Shown one piece after another: positions 34,958 through 44,974 of a stretch of DNA of 64,000 nucleotides. This stretch comes from Granulicella sp. S156 (lineage in GTDB: Bacteria; Acidobacteriota; Terriglobia; Terriglobales; Acidobacteriaceae), in contig NZ_LMUH01000004.1 of NCBI RefSeq assembly GCF_009766105.1, forward strand, positions 1 through 64,000. The letters are read 5' to 3'. A program made the position numbers and the translations under genes. The notes beneath the pieces were generated by a model, which was not told the origin of the DNA, made no database searches, and saw only the letters and a list, made by a program, of their open reading frames with translations. The first letter of the stretch is position 1. Every line of letters starts with the position of its first letter.

Positions 34958-36250
34958 TCATCCGGTCTTGGATAGAAGCCTGTCAGCATCCGGCGGGGAT
35001 ACTTTGTGGTCTGACAAACTCGCATGGGGAAGGATTGAGAACTGCGGAAGCAGGGGCCCGATGCGGGAGGGATCAATGACCCTGACGGCGGCTTGTAAAA
35101 CGTCCTCGGCGGAGATGTCCCACATACAGGCACCCTCCTGGGGGGCAGTGCATTTTTCCGGGATTTGCCGTTTGTAGCTGTTGATACACGGGCTGCAAGC
35201 GAGTCGCGTGCCGTAGACATACGTCGCCCGAGGCCCCACGGGACCCCAGCACCCCGGGCTGTTCGGCCCAAAGAGACCCACAGTTGGTGTGCCCATTGCC
35301 GCGGAGAGATGCATCATCCCAGTATCGCCGCTGATCATAAGGTCGCAGTGTCGAAGCAAGGCAAGAGTGTGTTGGAGTTCATCAAGATCGGCTGCATCAA
35401 CACTCCGCCCGCGAAAGCTGCTTCTGAAACTCTGAATCAGGGACTGTTCCGCGCTGGAGCCAGTGAGAATAAGAAACATGTCTGGAAGTCGCTCAGCAAG
35501 AATGTTAGCCAACTCCAGAAACCGTTCCATCGGCCAGCGACGATATTGCGCACTGGGCCCCACTCCCAAATGCATCGCGATCAACGGATTACCAGGCTCG
35601 CCGATCCCATTCGCATCACGCCATTGTTTTACCCAGGCATCCGCAGAATCAGAATAGTGTAGCGGCACAGTCTGCTGCGACTCGGGGATGCCGGGGTCGA
35701 GAATCCTGACAAGCTGAAGAAATAATTGCCACATCGATTTATCCTCGCGAAGTTGAACGAGGTGCGTAAAGAGGCGGCTTCGAGGACTTGGAGCAGAGGG
35801 AGAAAAACCAAGCCGGACTGGAATACCCGACAGGCGAACGAAGGCCGCCGTCAATAGAGACTCTTGCTCGAAATCGACAATAGCATCGTAACGAGCACGT
35901 CGCACTTGCCTAAGAATGCTGAACGCCTTCCAGAGGCCATCCTTGTTAGGTAGGTAAGAATAGACCTTGCCGGTACCAGCAGCATTCATCACGTCGGATG
36001 TGCGGCCTTCGACCAGAAAATCGATCTGGAGGGATGGATGTCGCTCTTTAAGCGAAGTCAGTAATGAGCCGGCCAATACGGCTTCGCCCATCCCACCAAA
36101 CTTCAGGACGAGTATCTTTCGAGGGATAGAGAGGAGCGGCTGAGTAGGTTTTGTTCCCCTTACGGACGGCTGAAGAGCCATGAGCTTATTAAGAAGCGCA
36201 TGAAAGGGACGATATCGATAGCTGTGATGACGCATGCCCACTTGATCCAT
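34958..36250 (-). CDS. Glycosyltransferase family 9 (heptosyltransferase-like)
   Basis: 430 residues. N-terminal KILVLKFGGMGEAVLAGSLLTSLKERHP and C-terminal IAMHLGVGPSAQYRRWPMERFLELA, LMISGDTGMMHLSAAMGTPTVGLFGPNSPG are the GT9/WaaF signatures (donor-site SGDTGxMHLAAAxGxP). It is longer than most heptosyltransferases because of an extra C-terminal part with ACSPCINSYKRQIPEKCTAPQEG, a Cys-bearing loop also seen in some GT9 relatives. Donor unknown; ADP-heptose is the family default, but many GT9 proteins in surface-glycan loci use other donors. Confidence 0.88.
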   Translation of the reverse strand: MDQVGMRHHSYRYRPFHALLNKLMALQPSVRGTKPTQPLLSIPRKILVLKFGGMGEAVLAGSLLTSLKERHPSLQIDFLVEGRTSDVMNAAGTGKVYSYLPNKDGLWKAFSILRQVRRARYDAIVDFEQESLLTAAFVRLSGIPVRLGFSPSAPSPRSRLFTHLVQLREDKSMWQLFLQLVRILDPGIPESQQTVPLHYSDSADAWVKQWRDANGIGEPGNPLIAMHLGVGPSAQYRRWPMERFLELANILAERLPDMFLILTGSSAEQSLIQSFRSSFRGRSVDAADLDELQHTLALLRHCDLMISGDTGMMHLSAAMGTPTVGLFGPNSPGCWGPVGPRATYVYGTRLACSPCINSYKRQIPEKCTAPQEGACMWDISAEDVLQAAVRVIDPSRIGPLLPQFSILPHASLSDHKVSPPDADRLLSKTG

Positions 36251-36454
36251 AGTAAATTAGATTGCCAACCCGAATGGAGCCGCTCCTCTGTACATATAAG
36301 GTGGCTTTCGCACTCGCTCCGGTGCGGAGAATGTCTACCTCGTCCGCATTGCAAACGCGGCTTCGGCGTTCTGCATGCTTCCAATCCGCTTTCTCGGAGC
36401 ACCCCCGTAAACTTTGCCTGAATTAGGCTTAATTCTTGAAGGGTTGAATAGTCC
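36251..36454. other. Intergenic gap in the second polysaccharide locus
   Basis: 204 bp between the GT9 start and the double-GT2 stop. The small frames on both strands have no domain features. A promoter for the GT9-methyltransferase pair may lie here; none could be assigned. Confidence 0.4.
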
Positions 36455-38143
36455 CTACCTCAAGCATAATCGAGCGAGAGCCAGGCACAGGGCCCATCGA
36501 TTCCTGACCTGTTGTGCGAAACCCAACCTGCTATTACCGGTCACATTCCCCTCGTGACGTCTGTAAAGGACAAGGGGATAGGGAATGTATAGCGTCTTCC
36601 CTCCCCTAACCGAGTTTGCCGTCCCTATCCATACATCGTGCAACACGACCCTCACCGAAGGAAATGGCAGAACCTTGTCACGAATACGGCTCCGAAAAGC
36701 CATCGTACAGCCCAGATAAGTACAATGAATAATATTCGCCAGTAACCCCGAGCGGAATCTTCCTCGTTGTTCATAATAAGAATCAACAAGGGCAACGCCA
36801 TTCTCGTCAATCAGCGCCGCATCCGACACCACGACATCGAACCCCGGACGCAACAGAAATGCCTGTACCACGGTTGAAACCTTGTTCGCCGCCCAAAGAT
36901 CATCCTGATCGCTCAGAAACAGAATGTCACCAGATGCTGCCCCAATGGCCTCTTCAAACGTTTTTTGCACCCCGAGGTTGCTTCCGTGTTCGATCAACCG
37001 GACCCTGCCATCCTGCAAGGATCGCACGCAATCTCTGGTGCCGTCTGTGGATGCATCGTCCACCACGATCACCTCGTCCTGAGCACTGAGTTGGCAGAGA
37101 ATCGACTTCAACTGTGCTGCAATATACTGCTCCCCGTTGTAAGCAGCCATGCACACAGAAATGCGCGGACGCAGTTCACAGAACTCGTTTGCATGTCGCG
37201 CTGGCGGCGAACTCAGCATCCGCTGCTCCATTTCACGCATCCAGTCATTGATCCGGTAGCCCCTGGAGCGGAAGCAACGACGCCTAATCTCATTCCACGT
37301 CTGCTTTCGAATGGTGGAATCGTGGCCGCGTTTCCGCTGCCTCCAAATGCGCCCGAATAGCCGGACTGTCAGGGAGAGCCCCTGAATTGTCCCACCATAA
37401 AGATCCCAGTATGAGGACTCTGCACGCAGAATGTTATGAAAGCGATCAGGCTTAAGAGCTGTCTTATGAAGCAAGGATAACTCGTGTCCTACACGGACAT
37501 CGGATGCCACGTATGTCTTCAAGCCGTGCAAATAAAGCTGATGAAATATGTAACCATCCACATAGTCTAGCCAGAAGTAGGGATTAAAACCGCCAATCCG
37601 CTTCAACGAGTCGACACGAAAAAGGGTCGCTGAATTGGTCGCATGTATTTCTTGCTTCGCTGTACCCTCAAAATCGGAAGGCAAATAACTTACTCCCCAA
37701 AATCTGATGAATACCGGAGCTATAGGTTTTCCTGCATCCAGCATTCGTGGCACAATTGCGGCGATTCTTCTATCCGACTCTATGTCGCACGCAAGCCTGC
37801 TCATGATAGCGAGATAATTGGCGGGCAGAGTTGTATCCTGGTCCAGGATCAACAGCCAGGTGGCTTTTTCGCTCTGTGCAATCGACAAGGCACGATTGTA
37901 GGCAGTCGCGAGGCCCGCATTTTGCTCTGCTGCCTCATACTGTACGCCCTTTGGCAAAGGCCCCGGATCGCATCCTCCGGGAGTATTGTCATAAAGAAGA
38001 ATCTTGAAGTCGCGCTGACTGTGTGGCAAATAACAAAGTATTTCTTGCAAGCTTTGAAAGGCTTTGGAATCAGTTGGCCTCAACTGATATAGCACAACTA
38101 CGACAAAGAATCGAACATTAGGTATCGGAGAGGATATATTCAT
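36455..38143 (-). CDS. Two-domain glycosyltransferase (GT2-GT2 fusion)
   Basis: 562 residues with two GT-A domains in one chain. Domain 1 (about 8-260): FFVVVVLYQLRPTDSKAF, AEQNAGLATAYNRALSIA, WLLILDQDTTLPANYLAI, rhamnosyltransferase-like. Domain 2 (about 328-550): ISVCMAAYNGEQYIAAQLKSI, VIVVDDASTDGTRDCV, ILFLSDQDDLWAANKV. Both keep a D-x-D-type site (DQD; DQDD). Such fusions often add two sugars in sequence to the growing repeat unit. Its start overlaps the stop of the Wzy-like gene by ATGA (38140-38143). Confidence 0.9.
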   Translation of the reverse strand: MNISSPIPNVRFFVVVVLYQLRPTDSKAFQSLQEILCYLPHSQRDFKILLYDNTPGGCDPGPLPKGVQYEAAEQNAGLATAYNRALSIAQSEKATWLLILDQDTTLPANYLAIMSRLACDIESDRRIAAIVPRMLDAGKPIAPVFIRFWGVSYLPSDFEGTAKQEIHATNSATLFRVDSLKRIGGFNPYFWLDYVDGYIFHQLYLHGLKTYVASDVRVGHELSLLHKTALKPDRFHNILRAESSYWDLYGGTIQGLSLTVRLFGRIWRQRKRGHDSTIRKQTWNEIRRRCFRSRGYRINDWMREMEQRMLSSPPARHANEFCELRPRISVCMAAYNGEQYIAAQLKSILCQLSAQDEVIVVDDASTDGTRDCVRSLQDGRVRLIEHGSNLGVQKTFEEAIGAASGDILFLSDQDDLWAANKVSTVVQAFLLRPGFDVVVSDAALIDENGVALVDSYYEQRGRFRSGLLANIIHCTYLGCTMAFRSRIRDKVLPFPSVRVVLHDVWIGTANSVRGGKTLYIPYPLVLYRRHEGNVTGNSRLGFAQQVRNRWALCLALARLCLR

Positions 38144-39429
38144 ACACTGCTTGATTCCGGATGTGGATTCTCTATCTGACTTACTTTGATCGTTGGAAGC
38201 AAACGGAATGGCATCGCGCCAATGAGGAAATAGAGCAAACCGAGCGCGGCGACACGCAGCAAGGCTCCTATATCGTAATAGGTGTCACCTGAAATCACTA
38301 ACAAAACACTAAGGATAGAAGGCGCAAACAGGTATATGCTGAACCTCCCTCCCTGTTTAGCTTTTAGGTAAAACAATGAATGAGCAAAGCCGAAAAGGAG
38401 GAGAAACGCCAAAGTTCCAAGGATGCCCACCTCGAGAAAATACCATTTATATATGGTGTACACATTTGCCGGGAATGGGACGAACACAAAAGTATCAATT
38501 AAAGGGGGTCTGGTGTAATCGATGAGATGCAGTGTAGCTCCCAAGTATAATGGAAATTGAAATGTATGGCTCGAAGCCACTACGAATTTGGCCGGTTGCT
38601 GTACAACTACATCGAAGCCGGCCAACGGACCCACAATATAGCTGAGGACGAAATATGTGGCGATGCCAGTGACGCCTCCATTTATTCCTTCAGTATTTTT
38701 GTTTGTGAAAATGAGTCCAATATACATCGTCAAAAATAAGATGATCGGCCAGCGAAGTAGTCGCATAGCGCTCTGCAGGGAATCCTGTTTGGTCTGTAAC
38801 ATACGAATCGTGCTCAAGCCGGAGATAAGAAGGAGAAAACCTCCTCGCCCAGTGCTGAGAATACACCCGATAAACGCGATCACGGTTACGATCCAGAACT
38901 GCTTGTCCTTTTTTTCAGTGGCGAGCAACAGAGAAATAGAAATGGCAATTGGCGTGAAATAGTTCAGCACAAAAGGCTGGTCAGGTAGCTCGCCATTTTC
39001 AGCGGCTTTAACCATTGCTCCACGAGCTTGCGCCAGTATGCTACCATCACCACTTCCTAATAGGCTAAGCCGCCATGTTTGGTAAAACATGACAGGCAGG
39101 CCGCATAGCAAGATGACCATCAACAGATTGCGGAGGAAATGAGGTGTCCTTTTCGGTTTAGGCGGAAAGAGATGGATGCTGAGCAATCTTCTTGGCGCAA
39201 GTCCGGCAAGTAAACCGCCGGCGCTGAACGAAACTGCTCCAGCTGCCACAATCGCAAGCGTATTGTTATGGACAGGATCAACCTCGATAAGGCCTGAACG
39301 AAACACAATCAAGTCGAGCAGCCACATGGAGCAGAAGATAAACGGGGGATACAGAACAGAGCGATGTGCACCGTAATTCAAAATTACGAGTATGAGGAAA
39401 AGAATAAGAGTGACGTCAAGAAAGCTCAT
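38140..39429 (-). CDS. Wzy-like O-antigen/repeat-unit polymerase
   Basis: 429 residues with about ten to twelve membrane segments (first LDVTLILFLILVILNYG, last ALLRVAALGLLYFLIGAMPF) and a large hydrophilic loop between late segments (around SHTFQFPLYLGATLHLIDYTRPPLID). This is the topology of bacterial repeat-unit polymerases, which share little primary sequence. Its position between the double GT2 and the Wzx-like flippase supports the call. It would polymerise lipid-linked repeat units on the periplasmic side of the inner membrane. Confidence 0.8.
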   Translation of the reverse strand: MSFLDVTLILFLILVILNYGAHRSVLYPPFIFCSMWLLDLIVFRSGLIEVDPVHNNTLAIVAAGAVSFSAGGLLAGLAPRRLLSIHLFPPKPKRTPHFLRNLLMVILLCGLPVMFYQTWRLSLLGSGDGSILAQARGAMVKAAENGELPDQPFVLNYFTPIAISISLLLATEKKDKQFWIVTVIAFIGCILSTGRGGFLLLISGLSTIRMLQTKQDSLQSAMRLLRWPIILFLTMYIGLIFTNKNTEGINGGVTGIATYFVLSYIVGPLAGFDVVVQQPAKFVVASSHTFQFPLYLGATLHLIDYTRPPLIDTFVFVPFPANVYTIYKWYFLEVGILGTLAFLLLFGFAHSLFYLKAKQGGRFSIYLFAPSILSVLLVISGDTYYDIGALLRVAALGLLYFLIGAMPFRLLPTIKVSQIENPHPESSSV

Positions 39430-39655
39430 GTAAATGTGATCTCCCTGTCTCGTCCGCTCTGTTGCGAGACGCGCGCTCTGCTCTCAACGAACCACCGCGC
39501 GATGCGTTCTGCCCGCGGCACATGTAGCCGATACATGAAGTGATTCCACGCAGTTCGCGAATGAGCAATGAGGTCGCGTCGCAAACCCCATGCACCGCCC
39601 GAGACTTGGAAAGAAGCATCCGATAGCGAACTACGATGTCGAGAACCTTTTCCAT
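39416..39655 (-). CDS. Doubtful 79-residue frame between flippase and polymerase genes
   Basis: The frame starts directly after the flippase stop (39656) and ends 14 bp inside the polymerase start. Sequence is basic and Arg-rich (RYRMLLSKSRAVHG; RAERASRNRADETG), with no membrane segment or domain I know. An alternative reading in the next frame (AWNHFMYRLHVPRAERIARW) looks equally protein-like, so this may be the remains of a gene with a frameshift or simply a spacer. Confidence 0.25.
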   Translation of the reverse strand: MEKVLDIVVRYRMLLSKSRAVHGVCDATSLLIRELRGITSCIGYMCRGQNASRGGSLRAERASRNRADETGRSHLHELS

Positions 39656-41254
39656 TCAGGCTCCCGTGGGAGCCGGGCCGGGTCGCGTCGTCAGCAGACG
39701 GTTTCTGAAGTTCTGAAGAATCAACCGTTCGCTAGGCGACAGCAACACGAACCATGTAATGGCTGAGAATACCGCCAGCATCATGGCGGAAACGAAAATC
39801 TTTGTCGGCAGACTCATGTTGATCATCGCCAGGGCGAACACAGCCATGGTACCCAGTACTGCTATACAAAGCGACCTGAACCGCGCGAATCGATCCAGAA
39901 ACCGGCCGGCGACCCAGTACAGCAGAATGGCGTCGACAATAACCCGGGCGGCCCAGGCGATCGCCGTACCCACAATGCCAAAATGGTTCGTTAGTACCCA
40001 AACAGTCGCGACATAGAAAGGGAATTCCAGCATATGCAGCTTGGCAGTGATATCCGGACGTCCGGCTCCCTGTATCAAGGCGAACGGAACAACTGCTAGT
40101 CCGTTCCCTAAGACGCCGATTGCCAACCACTGCAATGGACGCGTGCTGTGACTGGCAAACATGGGGCCCAGCCATAATTGCAGTCCGTTCCGGGCGAAAA
40201 GGACCATCAGCACCGTCAGCGGCAGAAGGACGATGATAATGCATTTTACCGTACGCCGGAACAGCTTTGCCGCATGCGCATGATCCGCAACCAGCGCCGT
40301 GGAGAACGCTGGGAACAGAACACTCATGATCCCTGCGGGAAGGATCACTAGCTTTGTTACCACATCATACGGCGTCGCATAGTAGGCGACCGCTGTCAGC
40401 GACAGCAGCATACCTACCAGAAAGCGATCCAGATATTCCATCATCGGTGAGATGATGTTCGACACAGTCATCCATGCGCCAAAACTTAGCAGCATGGGAA
40501 TAAGACGAGGTTCGATCACAAACCTATGCATGATAGATGGCATGTCTCGCAGCGCAATCCATACATAGGTAAACCAAAAGGTCATCCGCATCACAACCAG
40601 AATACCCACCACCGCCGGAAGGTGCTTCGACCAGTGCAATACCAGCAGCGGAGCCAGAAAGGTCGCGACGCCCATCGGAATCCGGACAATATTGATAATT
40701 CCGAATCTCTGCCGTGCCTCGAGTATGCCGCGGAATCCAGCCGTACTGATGACAAAGAATACTGACAAACTCAGCAAATAGAATGCCTGGAGGGTCTCGG
40801 TTCGAAGAGGAGGCGGTATTTTCAACAAATGCTCCACAAATAGCGGCGAGAGCAGTGCCAGCAAACTTGCGCCAACAATTCCCAACGCACCCATCACGAG
40901 GTTCGCAGTCCAGATAATGGCGGGAAGTTCATCTTGACTATCGCTGGCCAGCTTCTGCGCCACCAGATTGGTCATCGCCCGTCCCAACCCCAGATCAAAA
41001 AAGCTGAAATACCCTACAACCATCCAGGCGATCATCAACACACCGAAGCGATCCGTTCCAAGCGCATGGACCAGCCGGGGGATCGTGAATAAACCAACAG
41101 CCATCGGCGCAAACTGTCCCACAAGATTCCAGACACTATTACGAGCCAGCAAGGAGCCGCTTGTCAGCTTCTTAACCGCGTTGTCTTGAACACCTTCGGT
41201 CAAAACGACAAACTTTTCACCAGGGGTGTCTAACACATTACTGCCCTTGTCCAT
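39656..41254 (-). CDS. Wzx-like oligosaccharide flippase
   Basis: 532 residues with about twelve to fourteen membrane segments, MATE-like fold of the polysaccharide transporters. Seen: ARNSVWNLVGQFAPMAVGLFTIPRLVHALGTDRFGVLMIAW at the N-terminus (the pattern that opens most Wzx proteins), FFDLGLGRAMTNLVAQ, and VLFPAFSTALVADHA in the middle. It would move undecaprenyl-linked repeat units to the periplasm. It comes first in the minus-strand run flippase - polymerase - GT2-GT2. Confidence 0.92.
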   Translation of the reverse strand: MDKGSNVLDTPGEKFVVLTEGVQDNAVKKLTSGSLLARNSVWNLVGQFAPMAVGLFTIPRLVHALGTDRFGVLMIAWMVVGYFSFFDLGLGRAMTNLVAQKLASDSQDELPAIIWTANLVMGALGIVGASLLALLSPLFVEHLLKIPPPLRTETLQAFYLLSLSVFFVISTAGFRGILEARQRFGIINIVRIPMGVATFLAPLLVLHWSKHLPAVVGILVVMRMTFWFTYVWIALRDMPSIMHRFVIEPRLIPMLLSFGAWMTVSNIISPMMEYLDRFLVGMLLSLTAVAYYATPYDVVTKLVILPAGIMSVLFPAFSTALVADHAHAAKLFRRTVKCIIIVLLPLTVLMVLFARNGLQLWLGPMFASHSTRPLQWLAIGVLGNGLAVVPFALIQGAGRPDITAKLHMLEFPFYVATVWVLTNHFGIVGTAIAWAARVIVDAILLYWVAGRFLDRFARFRSLCIAVLGTMAVFALAMINMSLPTKIFVSAMMLAVFSAITWFVLLSPSERLILQNFRNRLLTTRPGPAPTGA

Positions 41255-41469
41255 TCATGTCCCCTAGCTTTCATTAATCCGCTAAAAGCTATGATACAAC
41301 TCATGCCACATCCGATTTCCGTATGACCAAGTAACACCCATTCGAGTATGCAATCGGATTCTCATCAAAAACGGATATCCGACGAGGAGTCGAGGCTGCT
41401 ATATCCAATCGCAAGATTTATACTATGCATGGAAGTAGTCTGGTTTCTGATGGAGTATAAGTCCCCCGC

Positions 41470-43344
41470 ATGCCCTGTGAACATTGCTCTTTAAACGAAG
41501 CTAACTGCTCCTGGCAACGACTCGACGGCTCAAAAGAACCAAGTCTTTTCCATGTATGCGATCTCAGATTCGTGCGTCCCAAGGCTCTAATGCTGCTGTG
41601 GAGTGGAAGACAGCAGCCTTTTAACGTGTACAAGCATGTTCAAGGCTATTCCATTTACGTTTGCATCGTTTCCCTGTTAGTTCCGTTGCTGCTTATCACT
41701 ACCCCAATGCTCGCCCAGAGCGGGGATCAGACACCCTCGCACGCAGAGGTTGCGGAGGCATCCACCAGCACTATTGGTTCTCCGTATATTCCCGTGGATA
41801 GCTGGATCTACCCGGCCGCTCTCCGCCTGTACTACCTGGGATACCTCCCTACCGCATATCTGGGCGTGCGCCCCTGGACCCGAGCTTCTCTGGCGCATAT
41901 GTTAGCGCTGTCGAAAGATTCTCTTGATCAGGCGAGTGCGCCCGACGAAGCAGTGGAAATCGCGGCGCGGCTCCGCAGAGAGCTGGCTCCCGAGTTGGCT
42001 GGGGGGGGCACCCCCTCCTTCAGTACAGAGAGCGTTTATACCCGTCTCAGTGGCATTCACGGCCCCATACTCAACGACAGCTTCCACCTCGGCCAGACGA
42101 TTGTGAATGACTATGGCCGGCCAGACGAACCCGGCTTCGACAACTTGAGTGGCTTTAGTGCGGAGGCCCATAGTGGGCGATTCAGCCTGTATGTCCGCAG
42201 CGAGTACCAACACGCCCCAGGAGCGACCGGCTACTCTCCAGCGGTTGCAGCGCAATTAGCCGCCATCGATGAGACACCCGATGTGCCTCAGTCGACGATT
42301 CCCGCAGGTCCGATTCCCGAGCAAAACAACTCCCGCGTAGTGGAGGCTAATCTTTCCGCTCATCTTCTGGGGAATGAAGTTTCATTTGGGAAAAGCGATG
42401 CATGGCTTGGGCCGGGGCTTGGAGCCAGCATGGGCTGGTCCAATAATGCGGAGGATATCTACAGCTTTCGCATCAACCGAGTGGAACCCCTTTACATCCC
42501 AGGTTTATCGCGCGTAGTAGGCCTCTTTCGCTATGACTTTATGGTGGGTAGCCTCAAGGGCCATGAGTACCCAAACGCCCCTTGGATTCATATGGAAAAG
42601 GTCAGCATGAAGCCAACCCCTGATCTGGAGATCGGATTCATGCGCTCCGTCATATGGGGAGGAGAGGGACATGTGCCCATCACGATCGGCACCTTTCTAC
42701 GCAGTTTTTTTAGCGTCACGGCACCATCTCCTGCCGTCAAAAATTCGAACCAGGATCCAGGCGCTCGCTTCAGTACCTTTGACTTCCTCTGGCGTGTGCC
42801 CTTAGATAACCATTTGGTTACGCTCTACATGGATTCCTTCGCCCATGACAACGTCTTCCCGATAAGCAATCTGGGTCGGTCTGGGCTGCGGCCCGGCTTT
42901 TATATCGCGCGTCTTCCCGGATTGCCACGACTGGACTTTCGCGCCGAAGGCACAACGACCAATCCTCATGACCCGGAGAGCAATAACGGGAGGCTTCTCC
43001 TCTGGGAGAATATTGAGAAACAGGGATATACCAACAAGGCCTTTATCTTGGGAGACTGGATCGGACGAGAAGCAACCGGGGGCCAGGCGTGGCTCACGTG
43101 GCACCTCAGACCAGACCAGCAGATTCAACTGCAGTACCGTACAGCGAAGGTTGCGCATGATTTTATCCCGGGTGGCACGACCCAGAATGATCTTTCAGCA
43201 GAATTTGTACTGCGTCCGGTGCGCCCACTGGAGATAAAAACCACCTTACAGGGGGAGCTCTGGAAGGCGCCGCTAATCGCACCAGGCAGGCAGAAGGATT
43301 TTGTCGGGAAGGTGCAACTCACATATTTCTTTCACTCACAATAA
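41470..43344 (+). CDS. Wzi-like capsule assembly outer-membrane protein (first copy)
   Basis: 624-residue frame. The likely mature protein starts after the hydrophobic segment SIYVCIVSLLVPLLLITTPMLAQ, so the true start may be the ATG at 41590. The conserved block is YIPVDSWIYPAALRLYYLGYLP followed by GVRPWTRASLAHML, and further on come the beta-barrel strands HLLGNEVSFGKSDAWLGPGLG and SMGWSNNAEDIYSFRINRVEP. These match the capsule assembly Wzi family, an outer-membrane barrel that anchors capsular polysaccharide. A second copy is at 49473-51302. A hairpin follows the stop codon. Confidence 0.88.
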   Translation: MPCEHCSLNEANCSWQRLDGSKEPSLFHVCDLRFVRPKALMLLWSGRQQPFNVYKHVQGYSIYVCIVSLLVPLLLITTPMLAQSGDQTPSHAEVAEASTSTIGSPYIPVDSWIYPAALRLYYLGYLPTAYLGVRPWTRASLAHMLALSKDSLDQASAPDEAVEIAARLRRELAPELAGGGTPSFSTESVYTRLSGIHGPILNDSFHLGQTIVNDYGRPDEPGFDNLSGFSAEAHSGRFSLYVRSEYQHAPGATGYSPAVAAQLAAIDETPDVPQSTIPAGPIPEQNNSRVVEANLSAHLLGNEVSFGKSDAWLGPGLGASMGWSNNAEDIYSFRINRVEPLYIPGLSRVVGLFRYDFMVGSLKGHEYPNAPWIHMEKVSMKPTPDLEIGFMRSVIWGGEGHVPITIGTFLRSFFSVTAPSPAVKNSNQDPGARFSTFDFLWRVPLDNHLVTLYMDSFAHDNVFPISNLGRSGLRPGFYIARLPGLPRLDFRAEGTTTNPHDPESNNGRLLLWENIEKQGYTNKAFILGDWIGREATGGQAWLTWHLRPDQQIQLQYRTAKVAHDFIPGGTTQNDLSAEFVLRPVRPLEIKTTLQGELWKAPLIAPGRQKDFVGKVQLTYFFHSQ

Positions 43345-43375
43345 AGCGGCTTCGCAGTAATTGCGAAACCGCTTT
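43343..43375. terminator. Hairpin after the first Wzi-like gene
   Basis: A 14-bp stem (43343-43356 with 43362-43375, AAAGCGGCTTCGCA type, one wobble pair) with a 5-base loop, beginning within the stop codon. It lies between convergent genes and could stop transcription from either side. The flanking A and T runs are short. Confidence 0.7.
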
Positions 43376-43490
43376 ACGAATGGACAGCAGTTCTGTGTAA
43401 ATCGCACCCGATACATCGCCGCGGAGACGACACGGTGTTTTCAGCTACACGGCCCAGCAAAAATCACACCCAGAGAGAACTGCCGGCAGA

Positions 43491-44375
43491 TCATAGAACC
43501 TCTTGCGTTGAAAACTCCATGTTTTCGGCGTAGTTGACGTTATATGAAACCAGACTCTCTGAAGGTTTCTCCTGGTGAGGAACTGAGGGCTGCGGTGCCT
43601 GCATGAGCTTTGGTTCATTGCTAAGCTTGAAGAGCGTATGGACCAGAATCTTCAGATCTGTACTAAACCTTGCGCTTTCAATGTAGCGGGAGTCCAGTCG
43701 GCACTTTTCGGGGTTCAAAACCGACATGACGTAGTGTTCGACGAGCTCCTCTGGAATTTCTGCCAGCAGGCTCTCCTCATGAGAAAACACAACGGTTGCT
43801 GCTCCCGTTATACCGGGGCGGCATAGCATGTTCAGATTCTCATGCTGAGGAATCTTTGGACGGGGACCAACAAAACTCATATCACCACGAACCACGTTGA
43901 TCAATTGGGGTAGTTCATCCACCTTTAGGCGACGTAACAGAATCCCGATCGTTGTCAGCCTCGGATCACCCTGTTTGGTGACTTTGGAGCCATGGTCATC
44001 CTCCGGGTCGCGATGTTTCATTGTCCGGAACTTCAGAATGGTGAAGGGTCGTTGATGCAACCCAACCCTCTCCTGACGGAACAAGACCGGCCCTTTCGAC
44101 GTGATCTTGATCAACCAACCAATCAGGACCATCATCGGTGAAAACAAAATCAAAGCGGTCAGGCTGAGAACGAAGTCGAAGCACCGTTTACCTCGTGACA
44201 TACACCAGGTACTGATGTATCGAGGCAGGAAGATGGATTGCTTGTGATTATTGGGTGGTGGAGAATCAGCAGTCAATGTGCACTTTCCAGCTTCCCAAAG
44301 AAAATCGTGTTCGACCTGCGGTGTAACCATCAAAACCGGCCCCCTGCTGTATTGCCTGTTGGTCCCGTAAAACAC
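43491..44375 (-). CDS. Initiating sugar-phosphate transferase (polyprenyl-phosphate, WbaP/PssA-type)
   Basis: 294 residues. One N-terminal membrane hairpin (about 70-92, FDFVLSLTALILFSPMMVLIG) and the catalytic domain: KGPVLFRQERVGLHQRPFTILKFRTM, DPRLTTIGILLRRLKVDELPQLINVVRGDMSFVGPRP and CRPGITGAA. These are the signatures of bacterial sugar transferases that move a sugar-1-phosphate to undecaprenyl phosphate, the first step of repeat-unit building. There is no N-terminal CoA-binding region, so it is the short PglC/PssA-like form. A start at 44330 (MVTPQV) is possible. Confidence 0.92.
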   Translation of the reverse strand: MFYGTNRQYSRGPVLMVTPQVEHDFLWEAGKCTLTADSPPPNNHKQSIFLPRYISTWCMSRGKRCFDFVLSLTALILFSPMMVLIGWLIKITSKGPVLFRQERVGLHQRPFTILKFRTMKHRDPEDDHGSKVTKQGDPRLTTIGILLRRLKVDELPQLINVVRGDMSFVGPRPKIPQHENLNMLCRPGITGAATVVFSHEESLLAEIPEELVEHYVMSVLNPEKCRLDSRYIESARFSTDLKILVHTLFKLSNEPKLMQAPQPSVPHQEKPSESLVSYNVNYAENMEFSTQEVL

Positions 44376-44974
44376 TGAATTGAATCAAATCAAGACACGT
44401 TTCAGAATTCATAGGACCGTAGACAGCATACCCTTTTAAGGGCATCCACTTCTATCCGGGAAGCGGAATTAATGAACCCATGCAATTACCGCGCTTATCG
44501 AACAGACCGAATTTGTATGCACTCCCTGCCCTATCGAACAAGCTAAATGACAGAGGTTGAATATATGATATATGGAAGCATCGTTTGCTGGCAGTAAAGG
44601 CCGCAACACTCACGGTATGGGTTCGCGCCGCGCTTGGAGCCATATAGGGTCAGTCTGAGTATAGCCGACTAATCGGGGCATTCCAGACTCCAAGCCTCCT
44701 TCGGGTCAACACAAGCGGCGTTCACCAAGCCTTTTGCCTCCGACGTTGAGACACCTGAGACTGCCGATTCCGGCTTTCTTACGAATGCTGCCAGGTTACG
44801 GAGGAACACTCCACCCGTAACCTTTTTTGCAGCGAGTGTTTTTCCGTTCGGCGTTCTTTCAATCCTCGGTAAAGCAAATTTCGTGCCCAAACCCCAAAAG
44901 GCGCAGGCGCAGACAAACCCAAATCTGCGGTTTCCGCGTCATACTTCCTAATAACTTCTGGACAAGGAGTCCGA
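44376..44974. other. 599-bp intergenic region
   Basis: It separates the sugar-phosphate transferase from the outer-membrane barrel gene, and both are read away from it, so it must contain both promoters. Short frames such as 44669-44890 (minus, 73 residues, LPRIERTPNGKTLAAKKVTG) have no known domain. The ribosome-binding AAGGAG for the next gene is at 44964-44969. No promoter or RNA could be assigned. Confidence 0.45.
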
